From Sphingobium lignivorans (GTDB lineage: Bacteria > Pseudomonadota > Alphaproteobacteria > Sphingomonadales > Sphingomonadaceae): DNA of 64,000 nucleotides. Position 1 is the first letter of the stretch, and every line of letters begins with the position of its first letter. Location of the stretch: positions 992,001-1,056,000 of the forward strand of contig NZ_JACHKA010000001.1 in the NCBI RefSeq assembly GCF_014203955.1, written 5' to 3'. A program made the position numbers and the translations under genes. This document shows, piece after piece, positions 8,417 to 16,654 of this stretch. Under the pieces are notes generated by a model. That model searched no databases. It had not been told where the DNA came from and was given only the letters and a program-made list of their open reading frames with translations.

Positions 8417-9172
8417 GTGTTGATGGGCCGCAGACCGATTCAGGCCACGCTGCTGCTGGTTGCCGCCAGCCTGACGGCGCTTGCCATGGTGCCTGCCGGT
8501 GCGAAGCCGGCCCCCGGCCAGCAGTCAGGCAGCGAGGCGCCGCGCCGGTTCATGGCCGAGCTCGCCGCGTTCGCGGAGAAGGACGCAGGCCTGCCGGCGC
8601 AGTCGGGCGGTGCCTTGTTCCTGGGCTCGTCCAGCGTCAGACTGTGGGATCTGCGGACGAGCTTCCCGACAGCCCATACCGTCAATCGCGGCTTTGGCGG
8701 CTCAACCGTGACCGATGTGCTGGCGAGCTATGATGTGCTGGTCGCGAAGCAGCGACCGGACAGCATCGTCGTGTATGTCGGGGAGAACGACATCGCGCTG
8801 GGTCGCGGCGCCAGCACCGTGGCGCGGGACGTAGGCAGGCTGATGGCGCGCCTGCGGAGCGACTATCCCGATGCGCGGATCGCTTATCTGTCCATGAAAT
8901 ATGCGCCCGCTCGCAAGGATCGCCACTCGACGATCAAGCGGGCGAACCGGCTGATCGAGAGGCAGGCGCGCAAGACAGGGTCATTCGCCTTTGTCGATGT
9001 GGCCTCGGACCTGCTGGGCGAGGAAGGCCCGGATCAGGCCTGTTACGGGCCCGACCGGCTGCATCTGAGTACGATCGGCTATGAGCGGTGGAACAGGATC
9101 GTCGGCGATTATCTCGCGGCCATGCCCCCTCAGGCGCAGACCGTGCCGACGGACACCCTCAAGGCGAACTGA
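8417..9172 (+). CDS. Exported SGNH/GDSL-type esterase
   Basis: A 251-residue secreted hydrolase. A signal peptide covers residues 1-29 (basic start, hydrophobic [18 protein letters not shown]). SGNH blocks: block [11 protein letters not shown] (nucleophile Ser about 72 in the GSS variant of GDS), block [11 protein letters not shown] (oxyanion Gly), block [14 protein letters not shown] (oxyanion Asn) and block [14 protein letters not shown] (catalytic Asp and His). It probably hydrolyses acyl or acetyl esters in the periplasm, for example on polysaccharide, but the substrate is not deducible. GTG at 8417 is taken as the start because GGAG lies 11 bases before it; ATG at 8423 is the alternative. 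It stands alone between two unrelated units. Confidence 0.85.
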   Translation: MLMGRRPIQATLLLVAASLTALAMVPAGAKPAPGQQSGSEAPRRFMAELAAFAEKDAGLPAQSGGALFLGSSSVRLWDLRTSFPTAHTVNRGFGGSTVTDVLASYDVLVAKQRPDSIVVYVGENDIALGRGASTVARDVGRLMARLRSDYPDARIAYLSMKYAPARKDRHSTIKRANRLIERQARKTGSFAFVDVASDLLGEEGPDQACYGPDRLHLSTIGYERWNRIVGDYLAAMPPQAQTVPTDTLKAN

Positions 9173-9299
9173 CAGGCCACCCTTTCCAGGGCTGTGGGCG
9201 CTTAAGGGTTGCCCGAATCGTCATCACCCCCCAACAAGCGCTGGACCAACGGCGCGGAGCGGAGCCCGCGCCCCTGCGCATTCCCGGGGAGGAGATCGG

Positions 9300-10412
9300 A
9301 TGAAGACACGTGCTGCCGTCGCGTTCGAGGCGAAAAAGCCGCTTGAGATCGTGGAACTGGATCTCGAGGGGCCGAAGGCTGGCGAAGTGCTCGTCGAGAT
9401 CATGGCGACCGGGATCTGCCATACCGATGCCTATACGCTCGATGGCCTGGACAGCGAGGGGATCTTCCCGAGCGTCCTGGGTCATGAAGGTGCGGGAATC
9501 GTGCGGGAAGTCGGTGCCGGTGTCACATCGGTGGTGCCGGGCGACCATGTGATCCCGCTTTACACGCCCGAGTGCCGCCAGTGTAAGTCCTGCTTGTCCG
9601 GCAAGACGAACCTGTGCACCGCCATCCGCGCGACGCAGGGCAAGGGACTGATGCCGGACGGCACGACGCGCTTTTCCTACAAGGGCCAGCCGATCTACCA
9701 TTATATGGGCTGCTCGACCTTCTCGAACTTCACCGTCCTGCCCGAGATCGCGGTTGCCAGGATCCGCGAGGACGCGCCCTTCAAGACGAGCTGCTACATC
9801 GGCTGCGGCGTGACGACGGGCGTCGGCGCGGTCATCAACACCGCCAAGGTGCAGGTCGGCGACAATGTCGTGATCTTCGGTCTGGGCGGCATTGGCCTCA
9901 ACGTGATCCAGGGCGCGCGGCTTGCTGGTGCGAACAAGATCATCGGCGTCGACATCAACCCGGATCGCGAGGAATGGGGCCGCAAGTTCGGCATGACCGA
10001 CTTCCTTAATAGCAAGGGCATGAGCCGCGAGGATGTGGTGGCGAAGATCGTCGCGATGACCGACGGCGGCGCGGACTATACCTTCGACGCGACCGGCAAT
10101 ACCGAAGTGATGCGCACGGCGCTGGAAGCCTGCCATCGCGGCTGGGGCACCTCGATCATCATTGGCGTGGCCGAGGCGGGCAAGGAGATCAGCACGCGGC
10201 CGTTTCAGCTGGTCACCGGCCGCAACTGGCGCGGCACGGCCTTCGGGGGCGCCAAGGGCCGCACGGACGTGCCCAAGATCGTCGATATGTACATGACCGG
10301 CAAGATCGAGATCGATCCCATGATCACGCACGTCATGGGCCTGGAAGAAATCAACACCGCCTTCGACCTGATGCACGCCGGCAAGAGCATCCGCTCGGTC
10401 GTGGTGTTCTGA
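9300..10412 (+). CDS. frmA: S-(hydroxymethyl)glutathione dehydrogenase (class III alcohol dehydrogenase)
   Basis: A 370-residue zinc alcohol dehydrogenase of class III, oxidising S-hydroxymethylglutathione (formaldehyde plus glutathione) with NAD; it may also act as an S-nitrosoglutathione reductase. A strong GGGGAGGAG precedes the ATG. Catalytic zinc ligands are in [18 protein letters not shown] and [12 protein letters not shown]; the structural zinc is bound by the four cysteines in [17 protein letters not shown]. The NAD site is [18 protein letters not shown], followed by [15 protein letters not shown]. Length and motifs match class III enzymes closely. Downstream genes encode VOC proteins and S-formylglutathione hydrolase, completing glutathione-dependent formaldehyde oxidation. 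Confidence 0.96.
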   Translation: MKTRAAVAFEAKKPLEIVELDLEGPKAGEVLVEIMATGICHTDAYTLDGLDSEGIFPSVLGHEGAGIVREVGAGVTSVVPGDHVIPLYTPECRQCKSCLSGKTNLCTAIRATQGKGLMPDGTTRFSYKGQPIYHYMGCSTFSNFTVLPEIAVARIREDAPFKTSCYIGCGVTTGVGAVINTAKVQVGDNVVIFGLGGIGLNVIQGARLAGANKIIGVDINPDREEWGRKFGMTDFLNSKGMSREDVVAKIVAMTDGGADYTFDATGNTEVMRTALEACHRGWGTSIIIGVAEAGKEISTRPFQLVTGRNWRGTAFGGAKGRTDVPKIVDMYMTGKIEIDPMITHVMGLEEINTAFDLMHAGKSIRSVVVF

Positions 10413-10458
10413 TCGCATCGATCGGCTGACCGCGCTTTCCTTTCCGGGAGACACGCCC

Positions 10459-10848
10459 TTGTTGAGGCATATGGTTCTGGGTGCAGACGATCTTGCATCG
10501 GCACGCGCCTTTTATGATGCGACCTTTGAGGCGATCGGCGTCGCGCCGGCGCAGGCGGATGCCAAGGGCCGTCTCCTGTATCGGCATCAGGGCGTGATCT
10601 TCATTGTCGGCCATCCGATCAACGGCCAGCCCGCAACCCATGCGAACGGCGGCACCGTCGGCTTTCTTGCGCCTTCGCCGGAGGGAGTGAAAGCCTGGTA
10701 TGGCGCTGGCCTGACGCATGGCGGCCAGGCCTGTGAAGGCGAACCGGAATATCGTACGTCGTCCGGCACAGGCCGGGGCGTCTGGGTTGCCTATCTGCGC
10801 GATCCGGCCGGAAACAAGCTTTGTGCCGCCTGGGATGAGCCGGATTAA
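10459..10848 (+). CDS. VOC (glyoxalase/dioxygenase superfamily) protein
   Basis: A 129-residue vicinal oxygen chelate protein with paired beta-alpha-beta-beta-beta modules. It opens MLRHMVLGADDLASARAFYD and contains HANGGTVGFLAPSPEGVKAWY and WVAYLRDPAGNKLCAAWD; the final D-P-x-G-N-K is the family hallmark. The start is TTG at 10459, with GGGAG eight bases upstream, and this aligns exactly with the start of the paralogous gene that follows. Lying 46 bases after frmA and before fghA, it is probably part of the formaldehyde-detoxification operon. The role is unknown; glutathione adduct handling is an inference from context. Confidence 0.83.
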   Translation: MLRHMVLGADDLASARAFYDATFEAIGVAPAQADAKGRLLYRHQGVIFIVGHPINGQPATHANGGTVGFLAPSPEGVKAWYGAGLTHGGQACEGEPEYRTSSGTGRGVWVAYLRDPAGNKLCAAWDEPD

Positions 10849-10912
10849 GGCCCAGGGCGCGCAGGGAAACCCAATCAAGACCACTCCACCCAATATTGAG
10901 GAGAGAGATACA

Positions 10913-11297
10913 ATGTTTACTCACGTCATGGTCGGCACCAACGATCTCGCGCAGAGCACGAAGTTCTACGATGCGGTTCTTGGCGCGCTGGGCGCCGGTG
11001 CCGGGCACAATATCGGCGACCGCGCCTTTTACTCGCACAATGGCGGCACCTTCGGCTTCGTGACGCCGATCGATGGCGCGCCGGCCACGCACGCCAATGG
11101 CGGGACCATCGGCTTCGCGGCGGCTGACAAGGACCAGGTCGATGCTTTCCACGCTGCCGGCCCTCGCCAATGGCGGCACCTGCGCGGGCGAACCGGGCAA
11201 GCGCCCGCAGGCGCCGGGCAACGCTTATGGTGCATATCTGCGCGATCCGTTCGGCAACAAGATTTGCGCTTTCTGCCAGCTGCCTGAAGGGGCCTGA
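10913..11297 (+). pseudogene. VOC family protein gene with one-base frameshift
   Basis: A second VOC gene, paralogous to the one upstream (both start with a H-V/M-V-L-G-x-D-L segment and share THANGGT). The first part, to about base 11161, reads MFTHVMVGTNDLAQSTKFYD through DQVDAFHAAG. The remainder, LANGGTCAGEPGKRPQ and AYLRDPFGNKICAFCQLPEG, lies one frame over. Removing one C from the CCC at 11161-11163 restores a normal 127-residue protein ending three bases before fghA. The ribosome binding site GAGGAGAGAG upstream of 10913 is intact. Either this is a recent inactivating insertion or a sequencing error in a C run; the rest shows no decay. Confidence 0.8.
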
Positions 11298-11300
11298 TCC

Positions 11301-12143
11301 ATGACGCTGGAGACGCTCTCGACGAACAAGGCCTATGGCGGCGTCCAGGGCGTCTACCGGCATGACTCGGCGGAGACGAAGACGGCGATGACCTTCGCCG
11401 TCTTCGTTCCAGACCATGAGCCCGGCGAAACCCTGCCGGTGCTGTTCTATCTCTCGGGCCTCACCTGCACGCATGCCAATGTCATGGAGAAGGGCGAGTA
11501 TCGCGCGGCCTGCGCTGCGGAGAAGATCATCTTCGTCGCCCCCGATACCAGCCCGCGCGGCGAGGGCGTCCCCGATGATCCCGAGGGCAAATATGATTTC
11601 GGGCTCGGCGCCGGCTTCTATGTCGACGCAACGCAGGCGCCCTTCGCGGCCAACTACCGGATGCGCAGCTACATCGAGCAGGAACTGCCGGCGCTGATCG
11701 CCGCGCATTTCCCGGCCGACATGGCACGACAGGGGATCACCGGGCACAGCATGGGCGGCCATGGCGCGCTGACCATCGCCCTGCGCAATCCGGATCGCTT
11801 CCGCTCGGTCTCGGCCTTCGCGCCGATCGTCGCGCCGAGCCAGGTGCCATGGGGCCAGAAGGCGCTGGGCGGCTATCTGGGCGACGATGCATCGGCCTGG
11901 GCGCAGCACGACGCCGTGGCGCTGATCGAAGGCGGCGCGAGATTGCCCGACCTGCTGGTCGATCAGGGGGACGCGGACAATTTCCTGGAGCAGGAGCTGA
12001 AGACGCATCTGCTGGAGGAAGCGTGCGCGAAGGCCGGACAGCCCGCGACGATCCGCATGCAGCCCGGCTACGATCACAGCTATTATTTCATCTCGACCTT
12101 CATGGCGGAGCATGTCCGCTGGCACGCGGCCCGGCTGAAATAA
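11301..12143 (+). CDS. fghA: S-formylglutathione hydrolase
   Basis: A 280-residue alpha/beta hydrolase of the esterase D family that hydrolyses S-formylglutathione to formate and glutathione, the step after FrmA. Family motifs: LPVLFYLSGLTCTHANVMEK near residue 46, APDTSPRGEGVPDDPEGKYD, the nucleophile elbow GHSMGGHGAL (Ser about 149), LVDQGDADNFL (catalytic Asp) and PGYDHSYYFIS (catalytic His). Length and all motifs are normal for the family. It starts three bases after the stop of the frameshifted VOC gene, so it shares the operon with frmA. Confidence 0.95.
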   Translation: MTLETLSTNKAYGGVQGVYRHDSAETKTAMTFAVFVPDHEPGETLPVLFYLSGLTCTHANVMEKGEYRAACAAEKIIFVAPDTSPRGEGVPDDPEGKYDFGLGAGFYVDATQAPFAANYRMRSYIEQELPALIAAHFPADMARQGITGHSMGGHGALTIALRNPDRFRSVSAFAPIVAPSQVPWGQKALGGYLGDDASAWAQHDAVALIEGGARLPDLLVDQGDADNFLEQELKTHLLEEACAKAGQPATIRMQPGYDHSYYFISTFMAEHVRWHAARLK

Positions 12144-12148
12144 CGCCA

Positions 12149-12172
12149 GGCGGGGGCGGCGCCCCCCCCGCC
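12149..12172. terminator. Hairpin between convergent fghA and DUF3817 gene
   Basis: GGCGGGGGC followed after a few bases by GCCCCCCCCGCC forms a very GC-rich stem-loop between the stop of fghA (12143) and the stop of the convergent DUF3817 gene (12176). Position suggests a bidirectional terminator; there is no clear T tract on either side. Confidence 0.4.
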
Positions 12173-12175
12173 GGA

Positions 12176-12481
12176 TCAGACCCGGCGAAGTGCCGACAGC
12201 GCGGCTTCCCGGCGCCTGAGATAGGGATCGTTGAGGAAGGTCCCGAACGGGAAGAAGGCGGCGAGCGTCGTCCTGATCCAGCCGAGGGCGCCAAAGCCCC
12301 TGCCGGGCAGCACGAACAGCATCACGGCGATATAAGCGAGAAACGCTATGCCGTGGATCATGCCGACCGGACGGATCAGCACCGGATTGTCGAAGACATA
12401 TTTCAGCGGCATCGCGACGAGGAACAGGGCAAGCGTGGTGATGCCCTCGACCAGCGCGACATAACGGAACAATCTCAGCAC
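12176..12481 (-). CDS. DUF3817 family membrane protein
   Basis: A 101-residue membrane protein of the DUF3817 type. It has about three hydrophobic helices: VALVEGITTLALFLVAMPLKY, VGMIHGIAFLAYIAVMLFVL and GWIRTTLAAFFPFGTFL. The segment ending MPLKYVFDNPVLIRPVGMIHG is the conserved part of this family. The start is taken as GTG at 12481, with GGGAGG just upstream, because family members begin with LRLFRYVALVEG; an ATG at 12523 would add 14 charged residues. Function unknown. It is convergent with fghA and divergent from the membrane-protein pair that follows. Confidence 0.75.
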   Translation of the reverse strand: MLRLFRYVALVEGITTLALFLVAMPLKYVFDNPVLIRPVGMIHGIAFLAYIAVMLFVLPGRGFGALGWIRTTLAAFFPFGTFLNDPYLRRREAALSALRRV

Positions 12482-12669
12482 ATTGCCTCCCTGCCTTCTT
12501 GCTGACCTTCTGTAGGCGGGCATGGCGGCGGAGGCCAGTCCTGTTAGAACACCGGCTGGATGCGGTGCCGCCGGCCCGGCAGCGCGCAGGCGGTCGTCGA
12601 TGACAAGTCAGTGGACAGAGTCCACGAAGGCGCTAGGCTGGGCGGGACCTGCTCGGGGGAGAGGATCGC

Positions 12670-13155
12670 TTGGACGCCTGGCTTCAACCACTGATCGACT
12701 GGCTCAACGGCCTGCCGCTGCAAGCAACCATTCGCGAGACAAGCTGGGCGCTGCCGCTTGTCCAGACCGTGCATATCCTCGCCGTTGCGATCGTGCTGAC
12801 GGCTTCTCTCATCATCGCCCTGCGCGGCATAGGTCTGGTCGGCCGGGACTGGAGCCTCGCGCGCTGGCAGGCGCGGTTCGGGACCTCCACCGTCCTGGCG
12901 CTCTGGACGTTGCTCGGCACCGGATTGCTGATGATCCTGGCGGAGCCCGAGCGTGAACTTCTGAACTGGCTGTTCCGCGCCAAGATGCTGCTGGTGATCG
13001 TCACGCTCCTTCTGGCGCGCGGCCTCGCGCGCGCGCTGCGAGCCACGCGGACGGACAGGCCGGCCCGGCCGGGTGTCCGGCTGCTGGCAGTGGTGGTTTT
13101 CGCGGCCTGGATCGCGGTCGCGATGGCCGGCCGCTGGATCGCTTATGTGGGCTGA
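12670..13155 (+). CDS. DUF6644-like integral membrane protein (first of a paralogous pair)
   Basis: A 161-residue protein with four or five membrane helices. The N-terminal motif WALPLVQTVHILAVAIVL (a His in the first helix), FGTSTVLALWTLLGTGLLMIL, LFRAKMLLVIVTLLL and AWIAVAMAGRWIAYVG match positions in the next gene, showing that the two are paralogues. The start is TTG at 12670, preceded by GGGGGAGAGG. Proteins of this kind occur in pairs in sphingomonads; no enzymatic motif is visible, although the conserved His and Arg in the helices might bind a cofactor (speculative). Twelve bases separate it from its partner, so they form one unit, possibly controlled by the MarR-type gene just downstream. 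Confidence 0.75.
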   Translation: MDAWLQPLIDWLNGLPLQATIRETSWALPLVQTVHILAVAIVLTASLIIALRGIGLVGRDWSLARWQARFGTSTVLALWTLLGTGLLMILAEPERELLNWLFRAKMLLVIVTLLLARGLARALRATRTDRPARPGVRLLAVVVFAAWIAVAMAGRWIAYVG

Positions 13156-13167
13156 GGGAGGCGAGGC

Positions 13168-13662
13168 GTGATCGAGACCCTGCTCGAAGCGATCGGCAAC
13201 AGCGCCATCGGCACCTATGTGGCCGAGGACCCGCTGGCTTTTCCCTGGATCGAAACGGCCCATGTCATCAGCCTTGCGATCCTGTTCGGGTCGATCCTTG
13301 TGGTCGATCTGCGGCTGATGGGGCTTGCCTCGCGCGATTATCCGATCCGGTCCCTCGGCCGATCCATCCTGCCCATCACTTGGATCGCCTTCATTGGCGC
13401 GGTGGTCACGGGCGGTCTCCTGTTCGCTTCAAATCCCTATGGATATTTCGGCAACACCGCCTTTCGCGCCAAGATGATCCTGCTGGTGCTGGCAGGCGTG
13501 AACATGGCGGTGTTCCATCTGGTGGTGCAGCGCGGGAGCCGGCTCGATCGGCGCGGGCCGCCCCCGGGCAGTGCGCGGCTTGCGGGGCTTCTTTCGATGG
13601 CGATATGGATCGCGGTGATTGCCTGCGGGCGCTGGATAGGCTTTACCATGTCGCCTTTCTGA
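13168..13662 (+). CDS. DUF6644-like integral membrane protein (second of pair)
   Basis: A 164-residue membrane protein paralogous to the gene upstream: FPWIETAHVISLAILFGSIL corresponds to its TVHILAVAIVL helix, TAFRAKMILLVLAGVNMAVF to its RAKMLLVIV helix, and MAIWIAVIACGRWIGF to its C-terminal helix ending in GRWI. It has a short soluble N terminus and about four membrane spans. GTG at 13168 is the start, with GGGAGGCGAGG immediately upstream. The two proteins probably interact or share a ligand. Function unknown. Confidence 0.78.
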   Translation: MIETLLEAIGNSAIGTYVAEDPLAFPWIETAHVISLAILFGSILVVDLRLMGLASRDYPIRSLGRSILPITWIAFIGAVVTGGLLFASNPYGYFGNTAFRAKMILLVLAGVNMAVFHLVVQRGSRLDRRGPPPGSARLAGLLSMAIWIAVIACGRWIGFTMSPF

Positions 13663-13709
13663 GCAGGGATTGGAGGATCAAGATACTGTCGGAGCTGATC
13701 GAGGAGCGA

Positions 13710-14705
13710 GTGGACGCGCCGGAGCGGGAGCCCCTGTATCTTCGGATCGTGGGCGCGCGGCTTTCCAACCTGCTGCGCCTGATCCGGGAAAGCGGTCTGC
13801 CGGTTTACGAGCGCGAGGTTGGTTACAAGGAGATCCATCGCCAACTCATCATCATGATCGGCATATCGGGCGGGCTCAGCTCGCAGGAGATCGTGGCGAT
13901 CACGGGCCACGAGAAAGCGCAGGTGAGCCGGGCGATCAAGCCGCTGGAGACCGCGGGGCTGATGGAGCGCGAGCGGCTGCGGGCCAAGCTGACGCTGCTG
14001 CCCCCCGGCCGCAGGATCTACGAGCGCATCATGGCGATCGGCCGGAGCCGCGATGGCGTGCTGACGAACGGCATCGCGCCGGCGGACCTCAAGCGCTTCG
14101 CCGCCCTGTGCGAGCAGCTCACGGTTCAGGCGGCCCAGCTCTACGCCGAAGAGCGGCAGCTGAGTGCGGAAGCGGGCATCATCAATGCCCTGTCTCAGCC
14201 CCCTTTGCCCTCGTCCTGGTCGACCGGGGCGGACGGGCGGCCGATCCGGCCACCACCGAGTAACCTGATCACGCCCCGGATCATCAGCCTTGTCGCCTAT
14301 CTCAAGCGCAGCGCGATGTTGGCTTATCAGCGGGCGTTCGGGCTTTCCCATTTCCAGTGGCAAGTGCTTTCCATCATTGGCGAGAGCCCGCCCATGCCGC
14401 TTGCCCGGCTCATCCAGCTCATGGCGCGGGACAAGAGCCAGATTGGCCGCACTGTGGGGCATCTGGAGCAGGCGGGTCTCGTTGTCCGGTCGCGGCCGAC
14501 GCGTCGCCGCGACATCATGCTCGAGACCACGGCCGAGGGCGCGGCCATGTTCGAGAAGATGTACCAGCTCGCCGCCTGTCGCGAACAAAGACTGTGGAGC
14601 GGGCAGGAGCCTGGAGAGCGCATGTTCTTCATCAGCATCATCGATGCGCTCACCGAAAACGCGCGGCAGATGATCGAGGATGGCAAGGCGCGGGATCAGT
14701 CCTAG
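13710..14705 (+). CDS. Tandem MarR-type winged-helix regulator
   Basis: A cytoplasmic transcription factor of about 331 residues built from two successive MarR-like domains. The first has SSQEIVAITGHEKAQVSRAI and then LETAGLMERERLRAKLTLLP; the second has LARLIQLMARDKSQIGRTVG, then LEQAGLVVRSRPTRRRDIML and TTAEGAAMFEKM. Most MarR proteins dimerise with one domain each, so this fusion may supply an internal dimer. No ATG or good GTG fits a ribosome binding site: GTG at 13710 is given as a conservative start, but GGAGGA at 13671-13676 would better serve a CTG at 13686, with coding-like residues in between. It starts about 48 bases after the membrane-protein pair and may regulate it. Confidence 0.78.
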   Translation: MDAPEREPLYLRIVGARLSNLLRLIRESGLPVYEREVGYKEIHRQLIIMIGISGGLSSQEIVAITGHEKAQVSRAIKPLETAGLMERERLRAKLTLLPPGRRIYERIMAIGRSRDGVLTNGIAPADLKRFAALCEQLTVQAAQLYAEERQLSAEAGIINALSQPPLPSSWSTGADGRPIRPPPSNLITPRIISLVAYLKRSAMLAYQRAFGLSHFQWQVLSIIGESPPMPLARLIQLMARDKSQIGRTVGHLEQAGLVVRSRPTRRRDIMLETTAEGAAMFEKMYQLAACREQRLWSGQEPGERMFFISIIDALTENARQMIEDGKARDQS

Positions 14706-14719
14706 GCGCCCGGGCGGGT

Positions 14720-15154
14720 TCAGGAACCCGGTCGGTCGGGCCGCGTCGTCGGGCTGTCGAGCTGGCGCTTGACGGTTCCATCGCTCAGCTTGACCGTCAC
14801 GTTGAAGCCGCCCTTGCGGCCGTCCTTGAGCGGATAATAAGTGAGGTCGATCCGGTCGCCGGGCTTGAACATGCGCTTGTTCCAGCCGGTCCGTCCAAGA
14901 TGATTGGGGCTCATGCCTTCGAACGCCCAGTGCTCGGTCTGGCCATTCTTGCCCGGCAGCGCGACGTAGAGGAAGGTGTGCGGATTGGTCCAGTCCCAGC
15001 GCTCCACGACGGCGCCTTTCATTTCCATTTCCTTGCCCCAGTGGAACATGGCGGTGGAATGATGCGCCGGCGCCGGGATTGCGGCCAGCATCAACCCGGT
15101 CCCGCCAAGCAGGACGATTCCAAGGCGACGATTGCGGACAGGCTTCCCGGGCAT
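14720..15154 (-). CDS. Exported DUF6152 family protein
   Basis: A 144-residue secreted protein. The N-terminal RNRRLGIVLLGGTGLMLAAI with PAPAHH after it is a signal peptide cleaved before HHSTAMF. The mature part has HHSTAMFHWGKEMEMKGAVV, WDWTNPHTFLYVAL and RIDLTYYPLKDGRKGG, the conserved His-rich start and WTNPH of DUF6152 beta-sandwich proteins. The start at 15154 is chosen because GGAGGAG precedes it by six bases. Function is unknown; members often lie beside the type of exported protein encoded divergently here, suggesting a shared periplasmic role. Confidence 0.8.
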   Translation of the reverse strand: MPGKPVRNRRLGIVLLGGTGLMLAAIPAPAHHSTAMFHWGKEMEMKGAVVERWDWTNPHTFLYVALPGKNGQTEHWAFEGMSPNHLGRTGWNKRMFKPGDRIDLTYYPLKDGRKGGFNVTVKLSDGTVKRQLDSPTTRPDRPGS

Positions 15155-15405
15155 CATCCACTCCTCCATCGCCCCATGCGCGGGGCGGGCCGGCTTTTGT
15201 CGGCACATGACCTTCATCTGCCGCTCGCAATCGATGAGGTCAACAGTCATGCGCGCGCGGAAGGCGTGCGGCGACGGGCTGCATGTCTGCTGCCGGCACG
15301 GATCGGGCGCGAGATGACGCTTGACTCGCAGTTGAGGGAATCCACTATGCAGGCGCACCGGATCAGGAACGCGCGCAAACGCACGGCGTCGGTGAGGGAG
15401 GACGC

Positions 15406-16182
15406 ATGAAGCCTGCCATGCAGAGAAGCATCCCGGCATTCGCTGCCGCGCTGGCGGTCTGGCTCGCGGTCGGGGCAGGGCCAGTGACGTCTGCCTTTGC
15501 GCAGGATGACGCGGCGAAGAGCCGGCCGGACTATTCTTCGCTCAATGATCTGCCCGACTGGACGATCGGGGTCTGGCAGCCGGACTGGTCGCGGTTGTTC
15601 GGCGCCGGCACCAAGCCTCAGTTCACGCCGGAGATGGCGAAGGCAGTGGAGGCTTTCAATGCGCGCAAGCAGCATGGCGAGAATCTCCAGAGCGCAGCCG
15701 CCAATTGCCGCCCTACCGGCATGCCCGGCATCATGCGCCAGCCCTATCCGATCGAATTCCTCTTCTCGCCCGGTCGGGTGACCATTCTGCACGAGACGTT
15801 CAGCCAGGTACGCCGCATCTACACGGACGGGCGCGCATTGCCGGACGATCCCGACCCCGCCTTCAATGGCTGGTCGGTTGGCCGGTGGGAGGGGGATGTG
15901 CTGGTCGTGGACACGAATGGCCTCAATCCCATCACCAGCCTGATGGAAGGCGTGCATCCCACCGAGAATACCCGCATCCGCGAGCGCTTTTTCCTGACCG
16001 CGCCGGACGAGATGACCGTGGAGACGATCATTACCGATCCGGCCATCTTCGCCGAGCCCTTTCGCGTCACCCAGGCCTATCAGCGCAAGCGCGACTGGCA
16101 GATCCGCGAATATGTCTGCGAGGAGAATAATCGCGACGCCGCCGACGAGCAGGGCCGTCCCACGATGAACATCGAAAAGTAG
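15406..16182 (+). CDS. Exported protein of unknown function
   Basis: A 258-residue protein with a signal peptide (residues about 1-32, ending TSAFAQDD). The mature part has no enzymatic signature I recognise; it contains DLPDWTIGVWQPDWSRLFG, YPIEFLFSPGRVTILHETFS, a probable beta-rich core with GWSVGRWEGDVLVVDTNGL and ERFFLTAPDEMTVETIITD. The W-x-G-D-x-L-V-V-D segment recurs in sphingomonad exported proteins found next to DUF6152 genes, as here. SD GGGAGG lies just before the ATG. A periplasmic lipocalin-like binding role is possible but unproven. Confidence 0.72.
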   Translation: MKPAMQRSIPAFAAALAVWLAVGAGPVTSAFAQDDAAKSRPDYSSLNDLPDWTIGVWQPDWSRLFGAGTKPQFTPEMAKAVEAFNARKQHGENLQSAAANCRPTGMPGIMRQPYPIEFLFSPGRVTILHETFSQVRRIYTDGRALPDDPDPAFNGWSVGRWEGDVLVVDTNGLNPITSLMEGVHPTENTRIRERFFLTAPDEMTVETIITDPAIFAEPFRVTQAYQRKRDWQIREYVCEENNRDAADEQGRPTMNIEK

Positions 16183-16204
16183 GGACATCGGGGAGCCGGT
16201 CGCC

Positions 16205-16597
16205 ATGAAGCACAGCGAGACCGAAGCCCGCAATCTGGCCATCGCGACCGCCATGTATCGCGACATGCTGATGAAGTTCGATTCGCGTCACGTCGATCGC
16301 TTCATCGCGGAGGATTATATCCAGCACAGCACGGCGGCGAGTGGCGGACGCGAGGGGCTTCGCGCCTTTCTGGATGATCGCCGGGCGGGATTTCCCGACG
16401 TCGATATCCGCATCAAGGCACGTTATGCAGACGGCGACGTCACCATCTTTCATATCCATACCGTCCGCCATCCCGGCGACCCGGGCATGAATATCGTCGA
16501 TATCTTCCGACATGGCGCTGACGGGAAAGTGTGCGAGCATTGGGAAGTCGTCCAGGAAATTCCCGAGCGATTGCCTCATGATAACGGGATTTTCTGA
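16205..16597 (+). CDS. SnoaL-like (NTF2 fold) protein
   Basis: A 130-residue cone-shaped alpha+beta barrel protein of the SnoaL-like polyketide cyclase / nuclear transport factor 2 superfamily. It has the N-terminal helix ARNLAIATAMYRDMLMKFDS, DRFIAEDYIQHSTAASGGREGLR (the YIQH segment is typical of SnoaL-like aldol-condensing proteins), FPDVDIRIKARYADGDVTIF and VDIFRHGADGKVCEHWEVVQ with the characteristic IVDIFR...G-K-EHWD/E pattern. It starts 22 bases after the exported protein gene and is likely co-transcribed. Substrate unknown. Confidence 0.8.
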   Translation: MKHSETEARNLAIATAMYRDMLMKFDSRHVDRFIAEDYIQHSTAASGGREGLRAFLDDRRAGFPDVDIRIKARYADGDVTIFHIHTVRHPGDPGMNIVDIFRHGADGKVCEHWEVVQEIPERLPHDNGIF

Positions 16598-16654
16598 GAA
16601 GACTTGGGCGTCGGGCTCCGGCTGAATCGGTCGGATGACGTTGCGCGCTGGGCC

